The notes beneath the pieces are model-generated. The model was given only the letters and a program-made list of their open reading frames with translations. It did not search any database and was not told the origin of the DNA. The translations under genes and the position numbers were made by a program. A stretch of 53,019 nucleotides of DNA. Source: Verrucomicrobiales bacterium. Lineage in GTDB: Bacteria; Verrucomicrobiota; Verrucomicrobiia; Verrucomicrobiales; DEV007. Where the stretch lies: the NCBI GenBank assembly GCA_029210205.1, contig JARGOD010000025.1, positions 1 to 53,019 on the forward strand, written 5' to 3'. Shown piece after piece: positions 1 to 8,662 of this stretch (its first letter is position 1; each line of letters starts with the position of its first letter).

Positions 1-1331
1 GCCAGATGAACGAGCGCGACACCGAGCAGGTCGCGCAGATGTTCGTCGAACGCGGCTTCACGGTCACTCCAAAAGCAGACGACGCCGATGTCGTGCTCAT
101 GAATACCTGCTCTGTCCGCGATCAGGCCGAGCAAAAGGCACTCGGAAACATGCGTCACCTAGGAAAGCATCGGAAGAAGAACCCGAACATCGTCTACGGC
201 ATGATGGGCTGCATGGCGCAAAGTCGTGGCGATCAGCTCCTCGAAGAAGTCCCTCATCTCGACCTCGTTGCCGGAACCCAAAAGTATCACCGCGTCGTCG
301 ATCATTGCGTCGACCTCATGAAGGCGAAGGAAGAGGCACAGATGGATGACCTTCGCCGTCCTATCATCGATACAGACGAAGAAGAGGATTCTCAGAATAC
401 GATCCGTGACCACGTTTCCAAGAAGCACGGCGTATCCGAGTTCGTAAGCATCATGCAAGGCTGCAACATGAAGTGCACGTTTTGCATCGTGCCTTACACA
501 CGCGGTCCAGAGCGCGCGCGCCCTATTGCTGAGATCGTTGATGAGTGCAAACGCCTCGCCGACCAAGGTGTGCGTGAAGTCACTCTACTCGGGCAAATTG
601 TGAACCTCTATGGCCGCCATGAGTTTCCGAAAGTGGATGAAAAAAGCCCATTTGTGCAACTCCTCGAAGCCGTCCATGAGCTCGATGATATCAAGCGGAT
701 TCGCTTCACTTCCCCTCACCCGATCGGCTACAAGGAAGACGTCATCGAGGCCTTCACCTACCTCCCGAAGCTCGTAGACCATGTTCACTTTCCGATGCAG
801 TCGGGATCGGATCGGATCCTCAAAGCAATGCACCGACCCTACAAGGCCCAGCGCTTCATCGACATCTGCGACAAGATGAAAGAAGCCCGGCCCGGTATCG
901 CAATTTCGACTGATATCATTGTCGGATTTCCAGGCGAAACCGAAGAGGACTATCTTGCGACCCGCAAAGCCGTTGAGCACGTTCAGTTCGATCAGGCCTT
1001 TATCTTCCGCTACTCGAAGCGCAAAGACACGCCTGCCGCCGAGATGGAAGGACAACTGCCCGAGCGCGTTAAGGAGGAAAGAAATCAGGATCTTCTCGCT
1101 CTCGTCAATGAAATCGTCGCGCGTAAGAATGGAGAACTGGTCGGCACGACGCAGGAAGTGCTTTGCGAAGGGCCGAGCCGTTACAACAAAGAGACCCTGA
1201 CCGGCCGCACGCGAACGAATCGTATTGTCATTTTTGACGGCGATGCGGATCGCATGGCTGGCGAGACCTTTAAGGTCAAGATCACTGAGAGCACCGGCTA
1301 CACCCTCTATGGGGATCCGGTCTTGCAATAA
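1..1331 (+). CDS. miaB: tRNA-2-methylthio-N6-dimethylallyladenosine synthase MiaB (5' end outside window)
   Basis: MiaB is a radical-SAM methylthiotransferase that adds a methylthio group to N6-isopentenyladenosine at position 37 of tRNAs reading U-starting codons. The reading frame is open to the window edge and the first visible codons give the end of the family's GCQMNERD block, so a few N-terminal residues, including probably the first cluster cysteine, are missing. Counting from the first visible Met, the N-terminal cluster cysteines are C35 (NTCSVRDQA) and C69 (GCMAQ). The radical-SAM triad is C153, C157 and C160 in CNMKCTFC, followed by YTRGPE. STDIIVGFPGE is the later SAM-binding region, and a TRAM RNA-binding domain starts at about residue 375. 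An acidic stretch near residue 125 links the first two domains. Identification is secure. Confidence 0.95.
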   Translation, partial: QMNERDTEQVAQMFVERGFTVTPKADDADVVLMNTCSVRDQAEQKALGNMRHLGKHRKKNPNIVYGMMGCMAQSRGDQLLEEVPHLDLVAGTQKYHRVVDHCVDLMKAKEEAQMDDLRRPIIDTDEEEDSQNTIRDHVSKKHGVSEFVSIMQGCNMKCTFCIVPYTRGPERARPIAEIVDECKRLADQGVREVTLLGQIVNLYGRHEFPKVDEKSPFVQLLEAVHELDDIKRIRFTSPHPIGYKEDVIEAFTYLPKLVDHVHFPMQSGSDRILKAMHRPYKAQRFIDICDKMKEARPGIAISTDIIVGFPGETEEDYLATRKAVEHVQFDQAFIFRYSKRKDTPAAEMEGQLPERVKEERNQDLLALVNEIVARKNGELVGTTQEVLCEGPSRYNKETLTGRTRTNRIVIFDGDADRMAGETFKVKITESTGYTLYGDPVLQ

Positions 1332-1364
1332 GCGGTTTTTCTCCGAATCTTCCCGACCCCGTTC

Positions 1365-1940
1365 ATGCAGGCCATCTACGATTTTTTATACGAGCCAGGT
1401 ATCCCGCTCAAGGCAATGGGCATCGTTATCGGCCTATGGCTGGTGCTTTCTCATTGCTTCGCTCTTCTAAGGCCCGATCTGGTCAAAGCTCAGCTGAAAG
1501 GTTTCCCGAGAAACGAGAGGATCGGGATCCCTCTTGTCATCATCGGATTCGCCTGGGCTTTTATACTCTGGTCCTGCATGGACCTCGGCGAGTTTTTCAA
1601 AATCGAAAAGCCGGTTCAGATGATCATCGTTGGCGTATGCGTTGGGGTCATCATCTACGTGAAAGAGTTCATCGCGGTGAGAGCACTCGGGTTCCTTATG
1701 ATCCTTGCTGCTGCACCGATTCTCGATTCCGCTTTTCTGAAGGAGCCTCAGTCCCGTCTCCTCTTAGTCGCTTTCGCCTACGCGATCGCCGTGAAAGGGA
1801 TGTTCTGGGTCGGTATGCCCTACCTCATGCGCGACCAGATCAATTGGCTCATCGCCGATAAAAAACGCTATGTCGTCGGTGCCGGCGCCGGCTTAATCTA
1901 CGGAGTGGTCGTGCTGATTTGCGCAATCCTCTGGTGGTAA
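1365..1940 (+). CDS. Polytopic membrane protein of unknown function
   Basis: A 191-residue integral membrane protein with about six hydrophobic segments: roughly residues 17-37, 53-71, 84-100, 104-122, 128-152 and 168-190. The N-terminus is short and cytoplasmic-looking and there is no cleavable signal peptide. I recognise no catalytic motif and cannot assign a family. Conserved-looking charged loops are RPDLVKAQLKGFPRNER after the first segment and MRDQINWLIADKKRY before the last. It lies 33 bases after miaB and 65 bases before the glucuronate isomerase gene on the same strand, so cotranscription with either is possible but not shown. The gap after it holds a weak TCGC/GCGA hairpin without a T-run. 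Confidence 0.7.
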   Translation: MQAIYDFLYEPGIPLKAMGIVIGLWLVLSHCFALLRPDLVKAQLKGFPRNERIGIPLVIIGFAWAFILWSCMDLGEFFKIEKPVQMIIVGVCVGVIIYVKEFIAVRALGFLMILAAAPILDSAFLKEPQSRLLLVAFAYAIAVKGMFWVGMPYLMRDQINWLIADKKRYVVGAGAGLIYGVVVLICAILWW

Positions 1941-2005
1941 GAAGCCCCCTTGAAGAGACAGTCCCCTCTTGAACTCGTCGCATTCTTCGCGACAATTTGA
2001 GCAAT

Positions 2006-3430
2006 ATGTCTCAGCCCTTTATTCATGATGATTTCATGCTGCAATCGATGGCAGCAAAGGAACTCTATCACCATTTCGCGAAGGACGAACCAATCCTCGA
2101 TTTTCACAACCACCTTCCGCCGGACGAAATTTCGGCGAACCGATCCTTCGAGAAACTCTACGACATCTGGCTCGCCGGTGACCACTACAAGTGGCGTGGG
2201 ATGCGTGCCAACGGGATTCCTGAGAACCGCATCACCGGTGATGCCTCCCCACGTGATAAATTCGATGCATGGGCTGAGACGGTTCCCCATACCCTAAGAA
2301 ACGCACTCTACCACTGGACACATCTTGAGCTCTCCCGCTACTTCGGCTTCGACGGTCTCTTCTCTCCGGAAACTGCCGATGAAGTCTGGGAAGCGGGAAA
2401 TGCCAAACTTGCGCAACCCGAATACTCCTGCCGCGGGCTTCTCGAGATGAGTAATGTCCGGGCGCTTTGCACCACAGACGACCCGACCCACACGCTCGAG
2501 CATCACGTCGCGATTGCAAACGACCCAACGATCGATACCCGGGTCTACCCGACCTTCCGCCCTGACCCCGCGCTTTGGGTCGATGACGCCGGACACTTCA
2601 ATTCTTACGCCGATAAACTCGCCGATGTCAGTGGTGGAGACTGCGATACCTTTTCGGGATTTCTCGATGCAATTCGTTCGCGCCACGATTTCTTCCACTC
2701 CGTCGGCGGACGACTGTCCGATCATGGACTCCACCATGTCTTCGATGCCGACTGTTCAGAGAACGAGGCGATGGCGATCTTTAATCAAGTCCGTCAGGGG
2801 AAAGCCGCCGACGCAGGACAGACGGAACGTTTTGGTGCATTTTTGATGCTTTTCTTCGGGCAGCTCAATGCCGAAAAAAACTGGACGATGCAGCTCCACA
2901 TTGGAGCAGAGCGAAACAACAGTCAGCGCCTCTTTGAAAGTCTCGGCCGCGATGTCGGCTGCGATTCCATGGCTGACGTCAACCATGCTGGTGCGGTTCG
3001 CCGCTTTCTCAACACCCTCGATCAGCGGGATATGCTCCCGAAGCTCATGCTTTACAATTTGAATCCGAAGGATAACTACGCGCTTTCGGCGATGCTTGGA
3101 AATTTCCTCGAATCTAAGCCCGGCGATCCTCCATGCCGTCTCCAACTCGGAACCGCCTGGTGGTTCATGGACACGAAGGAAGGCATGGAGTGGCAGATCA
3201 ACACCTTCTCGAACACGAGTCTCCTCTCACGCTTCAACGGTATGCTTACCGACTCGCGGAGCTTTCTCTCCTTCACTCGCCACGAGTATTTCCGCCGTAT
3301 TCTCTGCAACGTCATCGGAACCGACGTCGAGAACGGCGAGATCCCCCGTGACATGGAAATGGTCGGCGACATGGTTCGCCGCATTTGCTTTCAAAATCCC
3401 GCTGAATTCTTCGGTCTCGAGTTACCGTGA
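2006..3430 (+). CDS. uxaC: Glucuronate isomerase (uronate isomerase)
   Basis: Interconverts D-glucuronate and D-fructuronate (and D-galacturonate and D-tagaturonate) in hexuronate catabolism; amidohydrolase superfamily. The protein is 474 residues from ATG 2006, the usual family length; a TTG three codons upstream is less likely. The diagnostic N-terminal DFHNHLPP carries the H-x-H metal motif. Other family blocks include YHWTHLELSRYFG, TTDDP, STFRPD-like YPTFRPDPAL, and a C-terminal SFLSFTRHEYFRR. Its stop overlaps the GTG of the next gene, implying translational coupling to the FAD oxidoreductase. No other hexuronate genes (uxaA, uxaB, uxuA, kdgK) are visible, so the rest of the route must be elsewhere or differ here. 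Confidence 0.95.
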   Translation: MSQPFIHDDFMLQSMAAKELYHHFAKDEPILDFHNHLPPDEISANRSFEKLYDIWLAGDHYKWRGMRANGIPENRITGDASPRDKFDAWAETVPHTLRNALYHWTHLELSRYFGFDGLFSPETADEVWEAGNAKLAQPEYSCRGLLEMSNVRALCTTDDPTHTLEHHVAIANDPTIDTRVYPTFRPDPALWVDDAGHFNSYADKLADVSGGDCDTFSGFLDAIRSRHDFFHSVGGRLSDHGLHHVFDADCSENEAMAIFNQVRQGKAADAGQTERFGAFLMLFFGQLNAEKNWTMQLHIGAERNNSQRLFESLGRDVGCDSMADVNHAGAVRRFLNTLDQRDMLPKLMLYNLNPKDNYALSAMLGNFLESKPGDPPCRLQLGTAWWFMDTKEGMEWQINTFSNTSLLSRFNGMLTDSRSFLSFTRHEYFRRILCNVIGTDVENGEIPRDMEMVGDMVRRICFQNPAEFFGLELP

Positions 3431-4617
3431 ACGAACCACGAACAGCACTCGCCGACACCGTCATCGTTGGCGGAGGGGTCGCTGCGCTCTGGACCGCGAA
3501 TGTCCTGAAAAACGCGGGTCAGTCGGTCGTTGTTTTAACCAACTCGCCTCTCGGCGCAGGGCAGTCACTCGCGGCGCAGGGTGTCATCCATGGCGGCCTC
3601 AAGTATGCGGTCGGGGGAAAGCTCACCGATTCTTCGGAAGAACTCGCGGACATGCCAGAACGCTGGCTCGCGGCGATGCGCGGCGAAGGCCCCGTCGACC
3701 TTCGTGGAGCAGATCTTCTCTGCGATCATCAGCTCATGTGGAGCCTCCCGAACGTGATCAGTAAAACGGTCGGTTTCTTCGGGAGCAAAGCAGTCCGTGG
3801 ACGGTCCGGAAGCGTCCCCCGTGAAGATTACCCGCCGATCTTTGATACCGCGGAGTACAAAGGGAAACTTTTCCGCATCGATGAACCAGTCGTTGATCCC
3901 GTCTCGATCATTCGCGAGCTTGCCAAGGGCGTTGCCGACGAAACCTGGCTCGTCGACTGGAATCAAAATGCCGCGCTCAAGGTTGATGGCGAAAACATCT
4001 CCGCTATCCAGTTAACCCAACCCGATGGGAGTAACGTGCGCTTGGAGGCGGGGCAATTCCTTCTCGCAGCCGGAGCCGGCAATGGCGAACTTCTTTCACA
4101 AATTGGCATCACCGAGCCTTCAATGCAGCGGCGCCCTCTACATCAGCTCATTGTCCGGAAAAAGGGTCTGCCGAATCTTTACTCCGTCTGCGTCGGAACA
4201 GGCCCAAAACCGCCCATGGTCACGACGACTCATCATGACAGCGAAGGCCGCACCGTCTGGTATATCGGCGGAGATATCGCCGAGCAGGCGGGCGTCGCGC
4301 GAAGTGAAGCGGAGCAAATTGAGGCTGGTAAAGCGATCTTCGCGAAACTTCTTCCCTGGGTCGATCTCGAAGGAGCCGACTGGTTCACGTGGCGAGGAGA
4401 CCGCGCCGAACCCCACACCGGAACTGGAGACCGCCCGCCAGGTGCCTATTTGAAGCGTGTTGGAAACGTCCTTATCGCATGGCCCACGAAGCTGGCACTG
4501 GCACCCAATCTCGCCGATCAGGTTTTGCGAGACACGGAAGGCGGTGACTCAGTCGAGACAATCCAGTTCGACCTACCGCGCCCCGATTTGGGAGCAGCCC
4601 CTTGGGATTTACCATGA
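3427..4617 (+). CDS. FAD-dependent oxidoreductase, DAO-like
   Basis: A 396-residue flavoprotein with an N-terminal Rossmann motif VIVGGGVAALWTA (residues 9-21), followed by LGAGQSLAAQGVIHGG, the pattern of D-amino-acid-oxidase/glycerol-3-phosphate-dehydrogenase-type FAD enzymes. A second nucleotide-contact block LLAAGAGNGELL is near residue 213. There is no signal peptide. The start is GTG at 3427, sharing the GTGA overlap with the uxaC stop; its own stop shares an ATGA overlap with the aldo/keto reductase. The three therefore look translationally coupled. The substrate cannot be read from the sequence; a hydroxy acid or sugar acid is an inference from the neighbours only. Confidence 0.8.
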   Translation: MNEPRTALADTVIVGGGVAALWTANVLKNAGQSVVVLTNSPLGAGQSLAAQGVIHGGLKYAVGGKLTDSSEELADMPERWLAAMRGEGPVDLRGADLLCDHQLMWSLPNVISKTVGFFGSKAVRGRSGSVPREDYPPIFDTAEYKGKLFRIDEPVVDPVSIIRELAKGVADETWLVDWNQNAALKVDGENISAIQLTQPDGSNVRLEAGQFLLAAGAGNGELLSQIGITEPSMQRRPLHQLIVRKKGLPNLYSVCVGTGPKPPMVTTTHHDSEGRTVWYIGGDIAEQAGVARSEAEQIEAGKAIFAKLLPWVDLEGADWFTWRGDRAEPHTGTGDRPPGAYLKRVGNVLIAWPTKLALAPNLADQVLRDTEGGDSVETIQFDLPRPDLGAAPWDLP

Positions 4618-5408
4618 AACGCCGACTCATTGATTCCACCGACATTGCGGTGTCTTCTCTTGGACTCGGCACCGTCAAGTTCGGCCGCAACCAACAGGTG
4701 AAGTATCCGACAGGATTTGAGCTCCCTTCCGATGAAGAAATCCTCGCCCTGCTCGATCTCGCACAGGAAATGGGGATCAACTTCATCGATACGGCTCCCG
4801 CCTACGGAGTCAGCGAAGAGCGCCTCGGCAAACTGTTAGGCTCGCGCCGAGATGAGTGGGTGATCATGTCAAAAGCAGGGGAAGACTTTGTCGACGGGGC
4901 GTCTCATTTTGACTTTTCGCCATGCGCGATCAATGAAAGTGTCGAGCGAACCCTGTTACGCCTTCAAACAGACAGGGTTGAGTCGCTCCTCCTCCATTCG
5001 GATGGAAATGACCTCGACATTCTCGACCATTCGGGAGCGATCGAAGCTCTCCAGAAGCTAAAAGAACAGGGCCTAATTCGGTCCTACGGAATCTCGACTA
5101 AGACGGTCGCGGGCGGACTTCGTGCCATCGAGTTAGGACTCGATATCGTCATGGTGACCTATAATCCCTGGCACACGGACGAAGAACCGGTTCTCGATTC
5201 AGCGTTGGAAAGTGGCACCTCGATCTTTCTCAAAAAAGCGCTCGGGAGTGGATGGTTTGGCGCGAAAGACTCCCCCGAAGATCCCATCAGTGAAGCATTT
5301 CGCTTCGTCTTTTCCCATCCCGCAACGACTTCAGCAATTGTCGGAACGATCAATCCGAAGCATCTTCGCGAGAATTGCGAAGCGCTTTCGACGATTGAAA
5401 AAGATTGA
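4614..5408 (+). CDS. Aldo/keto reductase
   Basis: A 264-residue NAD(P)H-dependent oxidoreductase of the aldo/keto reductase superfamily. The catalytic tetrad is complete: Asp in NFIDTAPAYG, Tyr in AYG, Lys in IMSKAG and His in LLLHSDG. SAIVGTINPKHLREN near the C-terminus is the family's cofactor-binding region. It is slightly shorter than typical members (about 300 residues). ATG 4614 overlaps the preceding stop by four bases, which fixes the start better than the upstream in-frame TTG at 4602. A stop 52 bases before the PHP gene leaves no obvious terminator. With uxaC and the FAD enzyme it may form a small sugar-acid module; the substrate is unknown. Confidence 0.88.
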   Translation: MKRRLIDSTDIAVSSLGLGTVKFGRNQQVKYPTGFELPSDEEILALLDLAQEMGINFIDTAPAYGVSEERLGKLLGSRRDEWVIMSKAGEDFVDGASHFDFSPCAINESVERTLLRLQTDRVESLLLHSDGNDLDILDHSGAIEALQKLKEQGLIRSYGISTKTVAGGLRAIELGLDIVMVTYNPWHTDEEPVLDSALESGTSIFLKKALGSGWFGAKDSPEDPISEAFRFVFSHPATTSAIVGTINPKHLRENCEALSTIEKD

Positions 5409-5460
5409 GTGAAAAAGCGGTTGGCCTGTCTCAGGACTAAGGCACCTTTACTCACATTCT

Positions 5461-6303
5461 ATGCCCGACTCGACACCGATTTTCTTCGACAGCCACATGC
5501 ACACACCCCTCTGCAAGCATGCAGAGGGTCACCCCATCGAATACATGGAGCGCGGCGTCGAACAGGGACTGGCCGGGATTATCATGACCTGCCACAGTCC
5601 GATGCCGAACCATTTTTCGCATCGGGTTAGGATGTCCCCGGATCAATTTAATGAATACGTTTCGATCGTTAAGGAGGCCAGCGACGCCGCGCCAGAACAT
5701 TTCGAAGTCCGCCTTGGCATGGAGAGCGACTACTTCCCGGGCAAAGAAAAGTGGCTTAGCGAGCTGCATAAGAAAGCAGACTTTCACTACGTTCTCGGCT
5801 CCGTACACTGGCATATCCCTGAGTATCTCGATGCCTTTTGGCGCGGCGATCCGATGGCTTTTCGCCGTCAGTATTTCGAGCACCTCGCCGACTCCGCCGA
5901 ATCAGGTCTCTTTGATTCCCTCGCACACCCTGACCTCGTCAAGAACGCGAGTCCCGATGACTGGGACTTTGAAGTCATGCGCCCGTTCGTCGCCAAAGCC
6001 CTCGATCGAATTGCGAATGCTGGAGTAGCGATGGAGCTTAATACTTCGGGCCTCAACAAAGTGTATCCGGAGATGAATCCGGGCCCGAAAATGCTCGCGA
6101 TGATGGCGGAACGCGATATTCCCGTTGTGATCGGTTCCGACTCGCACACTCCCCGGCGGGTCGCTGATCAATTTCCTCGTGCGCTGGAGAATCTGCAGAA
6201 AGCCGGTTTCGAGACGGTCAGTGTTTTCCGCGAACGGCGGAGGACTGATTTTCCAATCAAGTTGGTTCAGGAGAATCTGGCGATTCCGAAATCGGCGTTT
6301 TAG
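5461..6303 (+). CDS. PHP-domain phosphatase, histidinol-phosphatase (HisJ-type) family
   Basis: A 280-residue PHP-superfamily metal phosphoesterase. The metal-binding blocks are all present in order: DSHMHTPLC near the N-terminus, TCHSPMP, GMESDYFP, LGSVHWH, LAHPDLV, and IGSDSHTP near the C-terminus. This set matches the HisJ/HisK type of histidinol-phosphate phosphatase. No other his genes are adjacent, so a role in histidine synthesis is an assignment by family, not context. It is convergent with the next gene on the other strand and overlaps it by four bases, leaving no room for separate terminators. Confidence 0.85.
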   Translation: MPDSTPIFFDSHMHTPLCKHAEGHPIEYMERGVEQGLAGIIMTCHSPMPNHFSHRVRMSPDQFNEYVSIVKEASDAAPEHFEVRLGMESDYFPGKEKWLSELHKKADFHYVLGSVHWHIPEYLDAFWRGDPMAFRRQYFEHLADSAESGLFDSLAHPDLVKNASPDDWDFEVMRPFVAKALDRIANAGVAMELNTSGLNKVYPEMNPGPKMLAMMAERDIPVVIGSDSHTPRRVADQFPRALENLQKAGFETVSVFRERRRTDFPIKLVQENLAIPKSAF

Positions 6304-7205
6304 TCGAGTCGGGCTTCGATTTCACCGATTTGCCTCGCGAGGGCGGTCATCTTTTGAACTTCGTACCGATAACCGATTTCGTTGTTCTGGAGATAGAACT
6401 CGTCCCGACGGATTCGGCACTCAGCCATCTCCCGTCTGAGACTTTCGAGGTCTCCCAAGGTGGGGAGGCTCGTCGCCGGAGGCTCAGGAATTGCCGTAAA
6501 ATCGATCAATGAATCAACTTTCGGAGGAGCCGCGGCTGAAATTACGGGCGCGCGACCTGCCAGTTCCAGCTCCTGAACCGGAGTTTCAAGGAGCTCATTT
6601 CCGGAGCGGCGTTCTGCAGGAGCTTTCGAATCCTGATAAAAATACCGCTCGATTGAAGAGTAAACCAAATTCACCGGAGGCTCCAAAATAGGAGCTGCAA
6701 TGTAAGCAATTCGGAGCACAGCGAGCGAAACAAGAATAATCGCTGAAATCTTAAGGGCGTTCCTCTGCCAATCATTGTCGCCCCCCAGACTTTCCTTCAC
6801 CGAATCATTCACGCGCGCAGCAACACCTCTGTGATGAGCTACTGGGTTAATTTGAGTGAGGGGAACAGTTTCGACTTTTTCGTCCGCTACCAGCTCGAAA
6901 ATCGAATCACACTCGCAGAGGACCAAGTTTTCGTCATAGAGCCACTGATAAAAATTTGTCAGCCCAACCGCAGAAAACTCACCCTGAAATTGGCCATAAA
7001 TCTCTTTAGCAATTTCTTCGAAAGTACGTTCCCCATCGAAACGGCGCATCATTTCGTACTGCCATGGTTTGAGGACGTAACGCTGCCCATCGGCTATCTT
7101 CTCAGCGAGGACCTCATCTTTGCCATGCGCAAAGCGCATCTCCTGCCGCGGCCGAAGCCGGAGCGGAAATATCTCTGACAAATGAGCTGGAGATACATTG
7201 TTCAC
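6300..7205 (-). CDS. PqqD-like domain protein with one membrane segment and a C-terminal coiled coil
   Basis: A 301-residue protein starting with GTG. Residues about 35-98 read like a PqqD-type winged-helix domain: RYVLKPWQYEMMRRFDGERT, then an EEIAKEIYG helix and LYDENLVLCE. Such domains occur alone in RiPP pathways and at the N-terminus of some HlyD- and M50-type export proteins. One transmembrane helix follows at about 151-171, then a Pro/Ala-rich linker and a charged C-terminal helix (252-301) likely to form a coiled coil. The orientation would place the PqqD-like part in the cytoplasm. I see no HlyD barrel-sandwich repeat, so it is not an ordinary adaptor. It is the last gene of a four-gene group and has its own promoter (7232-7260). 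Confidence 0.6.
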   Translation of the reverse strand: MNNVSPAHLSEIFPLRLRPRQEMRFAHGKDEVLAEKIADGQRYVLKPWQYEMMRRFDGERTFEEIAKEIYGQFQGEFSAVGLTNFYQWLYDENLVLCECDSIFELVADEKVETVPLTQINPVAHHRGVAARVNDSVKESLGGDNDWQRNALKISAIILVSLAVLRIAYIAAPILEPPVNLVYSSIERYFYQDSKAPAERRSGNELLETPVQELELAGRAPVISAAAPPKVDSLIDFTAIPEPPATSLPTLGDLESLRREMAECRIRRDEFYLQNNEIGYRYEVQKMTALARQIGEIEARLD

Positions 7206-7231
7206 GAAAATTGATTGTTAAGTCTACGGAA

Positions 7232-7260
7232 ATTATAGATTTATTCCATAATTAGTCCAA
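7232..7260 (-). promoter_or_regulatory. Sigma-70-type promoter for the PqqD-like gene
   Basis: On the minus strand TTGGAC (7260-7255) is followed after exactly 17 bases by a perfect TATAAT (7237-7232). The predicted start of transcription is about 20 bases before the GTG codon at 7205. It lies in the 94-base gap after the protease gene, so the last gene can be expressed apart from the rest of the group. Predicted from sequence only. Confidence 0.6.
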
Positions 7261-7299
7261 CACTTTCCAGAAAGAATTTTCCGGTAGTCGAAACAAAAA

Positions 7300-8070
7300 T
7301 CAGCGAGCTGAGGCTAAAATACTTAGGAGCGGCTTGATGAGCGACGGCTCCATTTCAGGAAATGCCGAAAGGAGCCTCGCAATGCGTCCCGTGACGAGAG
7401 GTGCAGCATAGCTGCTTCCAGTCTCGGTTTTCATTTCGCCATCAAGCCAGGGAACCTCAACCCGTTCTCCGCGCGCGAAGAATGAAACCATCTCTCCCCG
7501 CTTTGAAAAAAGCTCTTCGGGCTGACAATCGATTCCCTGCACACTGATAACTGAGGGAAAATAGGCCGGCCACTCGCGAATCGAGGAGTTAACATTACTG
7601 CATGCAGCCACAACCTGGACTCCGGCAAGGAATGCTTCATCGACCCACTCTTTGTAATCCATGACGTAGCGCGCCAAACCCCGGCAACCAAAACTGCAGT
7701 TGATGACCTGATACCCGCGCGCGATGGCCTGACTGACACACTCAGCAATGACAAAACTCCGCGCCTGATTCGTACTGTCGAGCGCTCTAAAACTCCCGAA
7801 TATGGCGGCGGGAGCTTCATTTGAAATTAAGCTCGCCACCGCTGTACCGTGTCCGTAAACATCGGTCCCCTGGTTTTCTCCGATATGCAGATTCACCCCG
7901 TCGCACGAAATGACGATATCGTCCTGCAACTCCATACCATGCAATGCCGGATGAGTAGGGTCGACACCGGAATCGATCACAGCAACTTTAACGCCTGATC
8001 CATCCCCGGAACGAAGCGCCTCCGATGCTTTGGCCAAATCAGGCCATCTCGGATCTTCACTAGCTGACAT
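7300..8070 (-). CDS. Compact subtilisin-like serine protease (S8) without signal peptide
   Basis: A 256-residue peptidase of the S8 family. Numbering from ATG 8070, the catalytic triad is Asp33 (AVIDSGVD), His74 (YGHGTAVAS) and Ser220 (ETGSSYAAP), and the oxyanion Asn is in AACSN at 159. The usual GN of that block is SN and the usual GTSMAAP is GSSYAAP, both tolerated in the family. There is no signal peptide, propeptide or C-terminal extension, so the enzyme is probably cytoplasmic, which is unusual for subtilases. Its start lies inside the end of the GAF gene (11-base overlap; 14 if the adjacent GTG is used), indicating translational coupling. Its target is not known; the small first protein of the operon is one candidate. 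Confidence 0.85.
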   Translation of the reverse strand: MSASEDPRWPDLAKASEALRSGDGSGVKVAVIDSGVDPTHPALHGMELQDDIVISCDGVNLHIGENQGTDVYGHGTAVASLISNEAPAAIFGSFRALDSTNQARSFVIAECVSQAIARGYQVINCSFGCRGLARYVMDYKEWVDEAFLAGVQVVAACSNVNSSIREWPAYFPSVISVQGIDCQPEELFSKRGEMVSFFARGERVEVPWLDGEMKTETGSSYAAPLVTGRIARLLSAFPEMEPSLIKPLLSILASAR

Positions 8071-8662
8071 CACTTAACCCCATGGCCGAGGACAAAAGCG
8101 TTTCGTTCACGAGCCTCTCCACCACATTGGAAACCAGAGCAAGCGCCTCAATGTCCGCCGAGCTGAATCCTTCATTTCCCTCGCCGCTATCGACTTCCTC
8201 AAGTTGAACGCATGAGATGACACCACGAAGACCGAATGCAAAATAGAGAGGAACAGCGAGCAATGCAGTCGTGTGTTTCGACATCTTTCGATCAAGCGTG
8301 TCGTCATGGCCGCTGCTAGCTTGAATATTATTTTCGCAATAGGGCTGCTGCTGTGAGAAAACCATTGAGATGATGCCTGAGCCGATCGGCTGTTCGAAGC
8401 CGATTAAAGAACCGGCCTCATCACCAGAGTTGTAGGACGCCACGAGAAACTTCTCTTCACTGTCAGCGAGCCAAATAGTCCCTTCGCATCCGCCAACGTG
8501 GTTGAATGCTTCGCGCAAAAGCGAAATTGCGACCTCATCGAAGAGTCCGATGAGATCTGTCGGAGTCCCTTTGCTTATCCAGGACTCCAAGTGTTCGATC
8601 AAATCGCCACCAAGGCGATTGAATTCAGCGTTTCTAAGAAGTCGGGTCCTGGCTCCGATCAT
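8060..8662 (-). CDS. GAF-domain protein, likely sensor
   Basis: A 200-residue soluble protein. After an N-terminal helical part (residues 1-40), residues about 40-190 have the GAF pattern: AISLLREAFNHVGGCEGTIW, LIGFEQPIGSGIISMVF, a TTALLAVPL strand and FGLRGVISCVQL, ending in a helix DIEALALVSNVVERLVN. GAF domains bind small ligands such as cyclic nucleotides, haem or aromatic acids, but no ligand can be named here. There is no attached kinase, cyclase or phosphodiesterase domain, so any output must act through a partner. The start ATG overlaps the preceding stop as TAATG and the end overlaps the protease gene, which argues that sensor and protease are made together. Confidence 0.75.
   Translation of the reverse strand: MIGARTRLLRNAEFNRLGGDLIEHLESWISKGTPTDLIGLFDEVAISLLREAFNHVGGCEGTIWLADSEEKFLVASYNSGDEAGSLIGFEQPIGSGIISMVFSQQQPYCENNIQASSGHDDTLDRKMSKHTTALLAVPLYFAFGLRGVISCVQLEEVDSGEGNEGFSSADIEALALVSNVVERLVNETLLSSAMGLSDVS

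Noticed and set aside
585-1328. Long open frame antisense to miaB
   Set aside because: It is a shadow of a strongly conserved gene; similar antisense frames cover most genes here.
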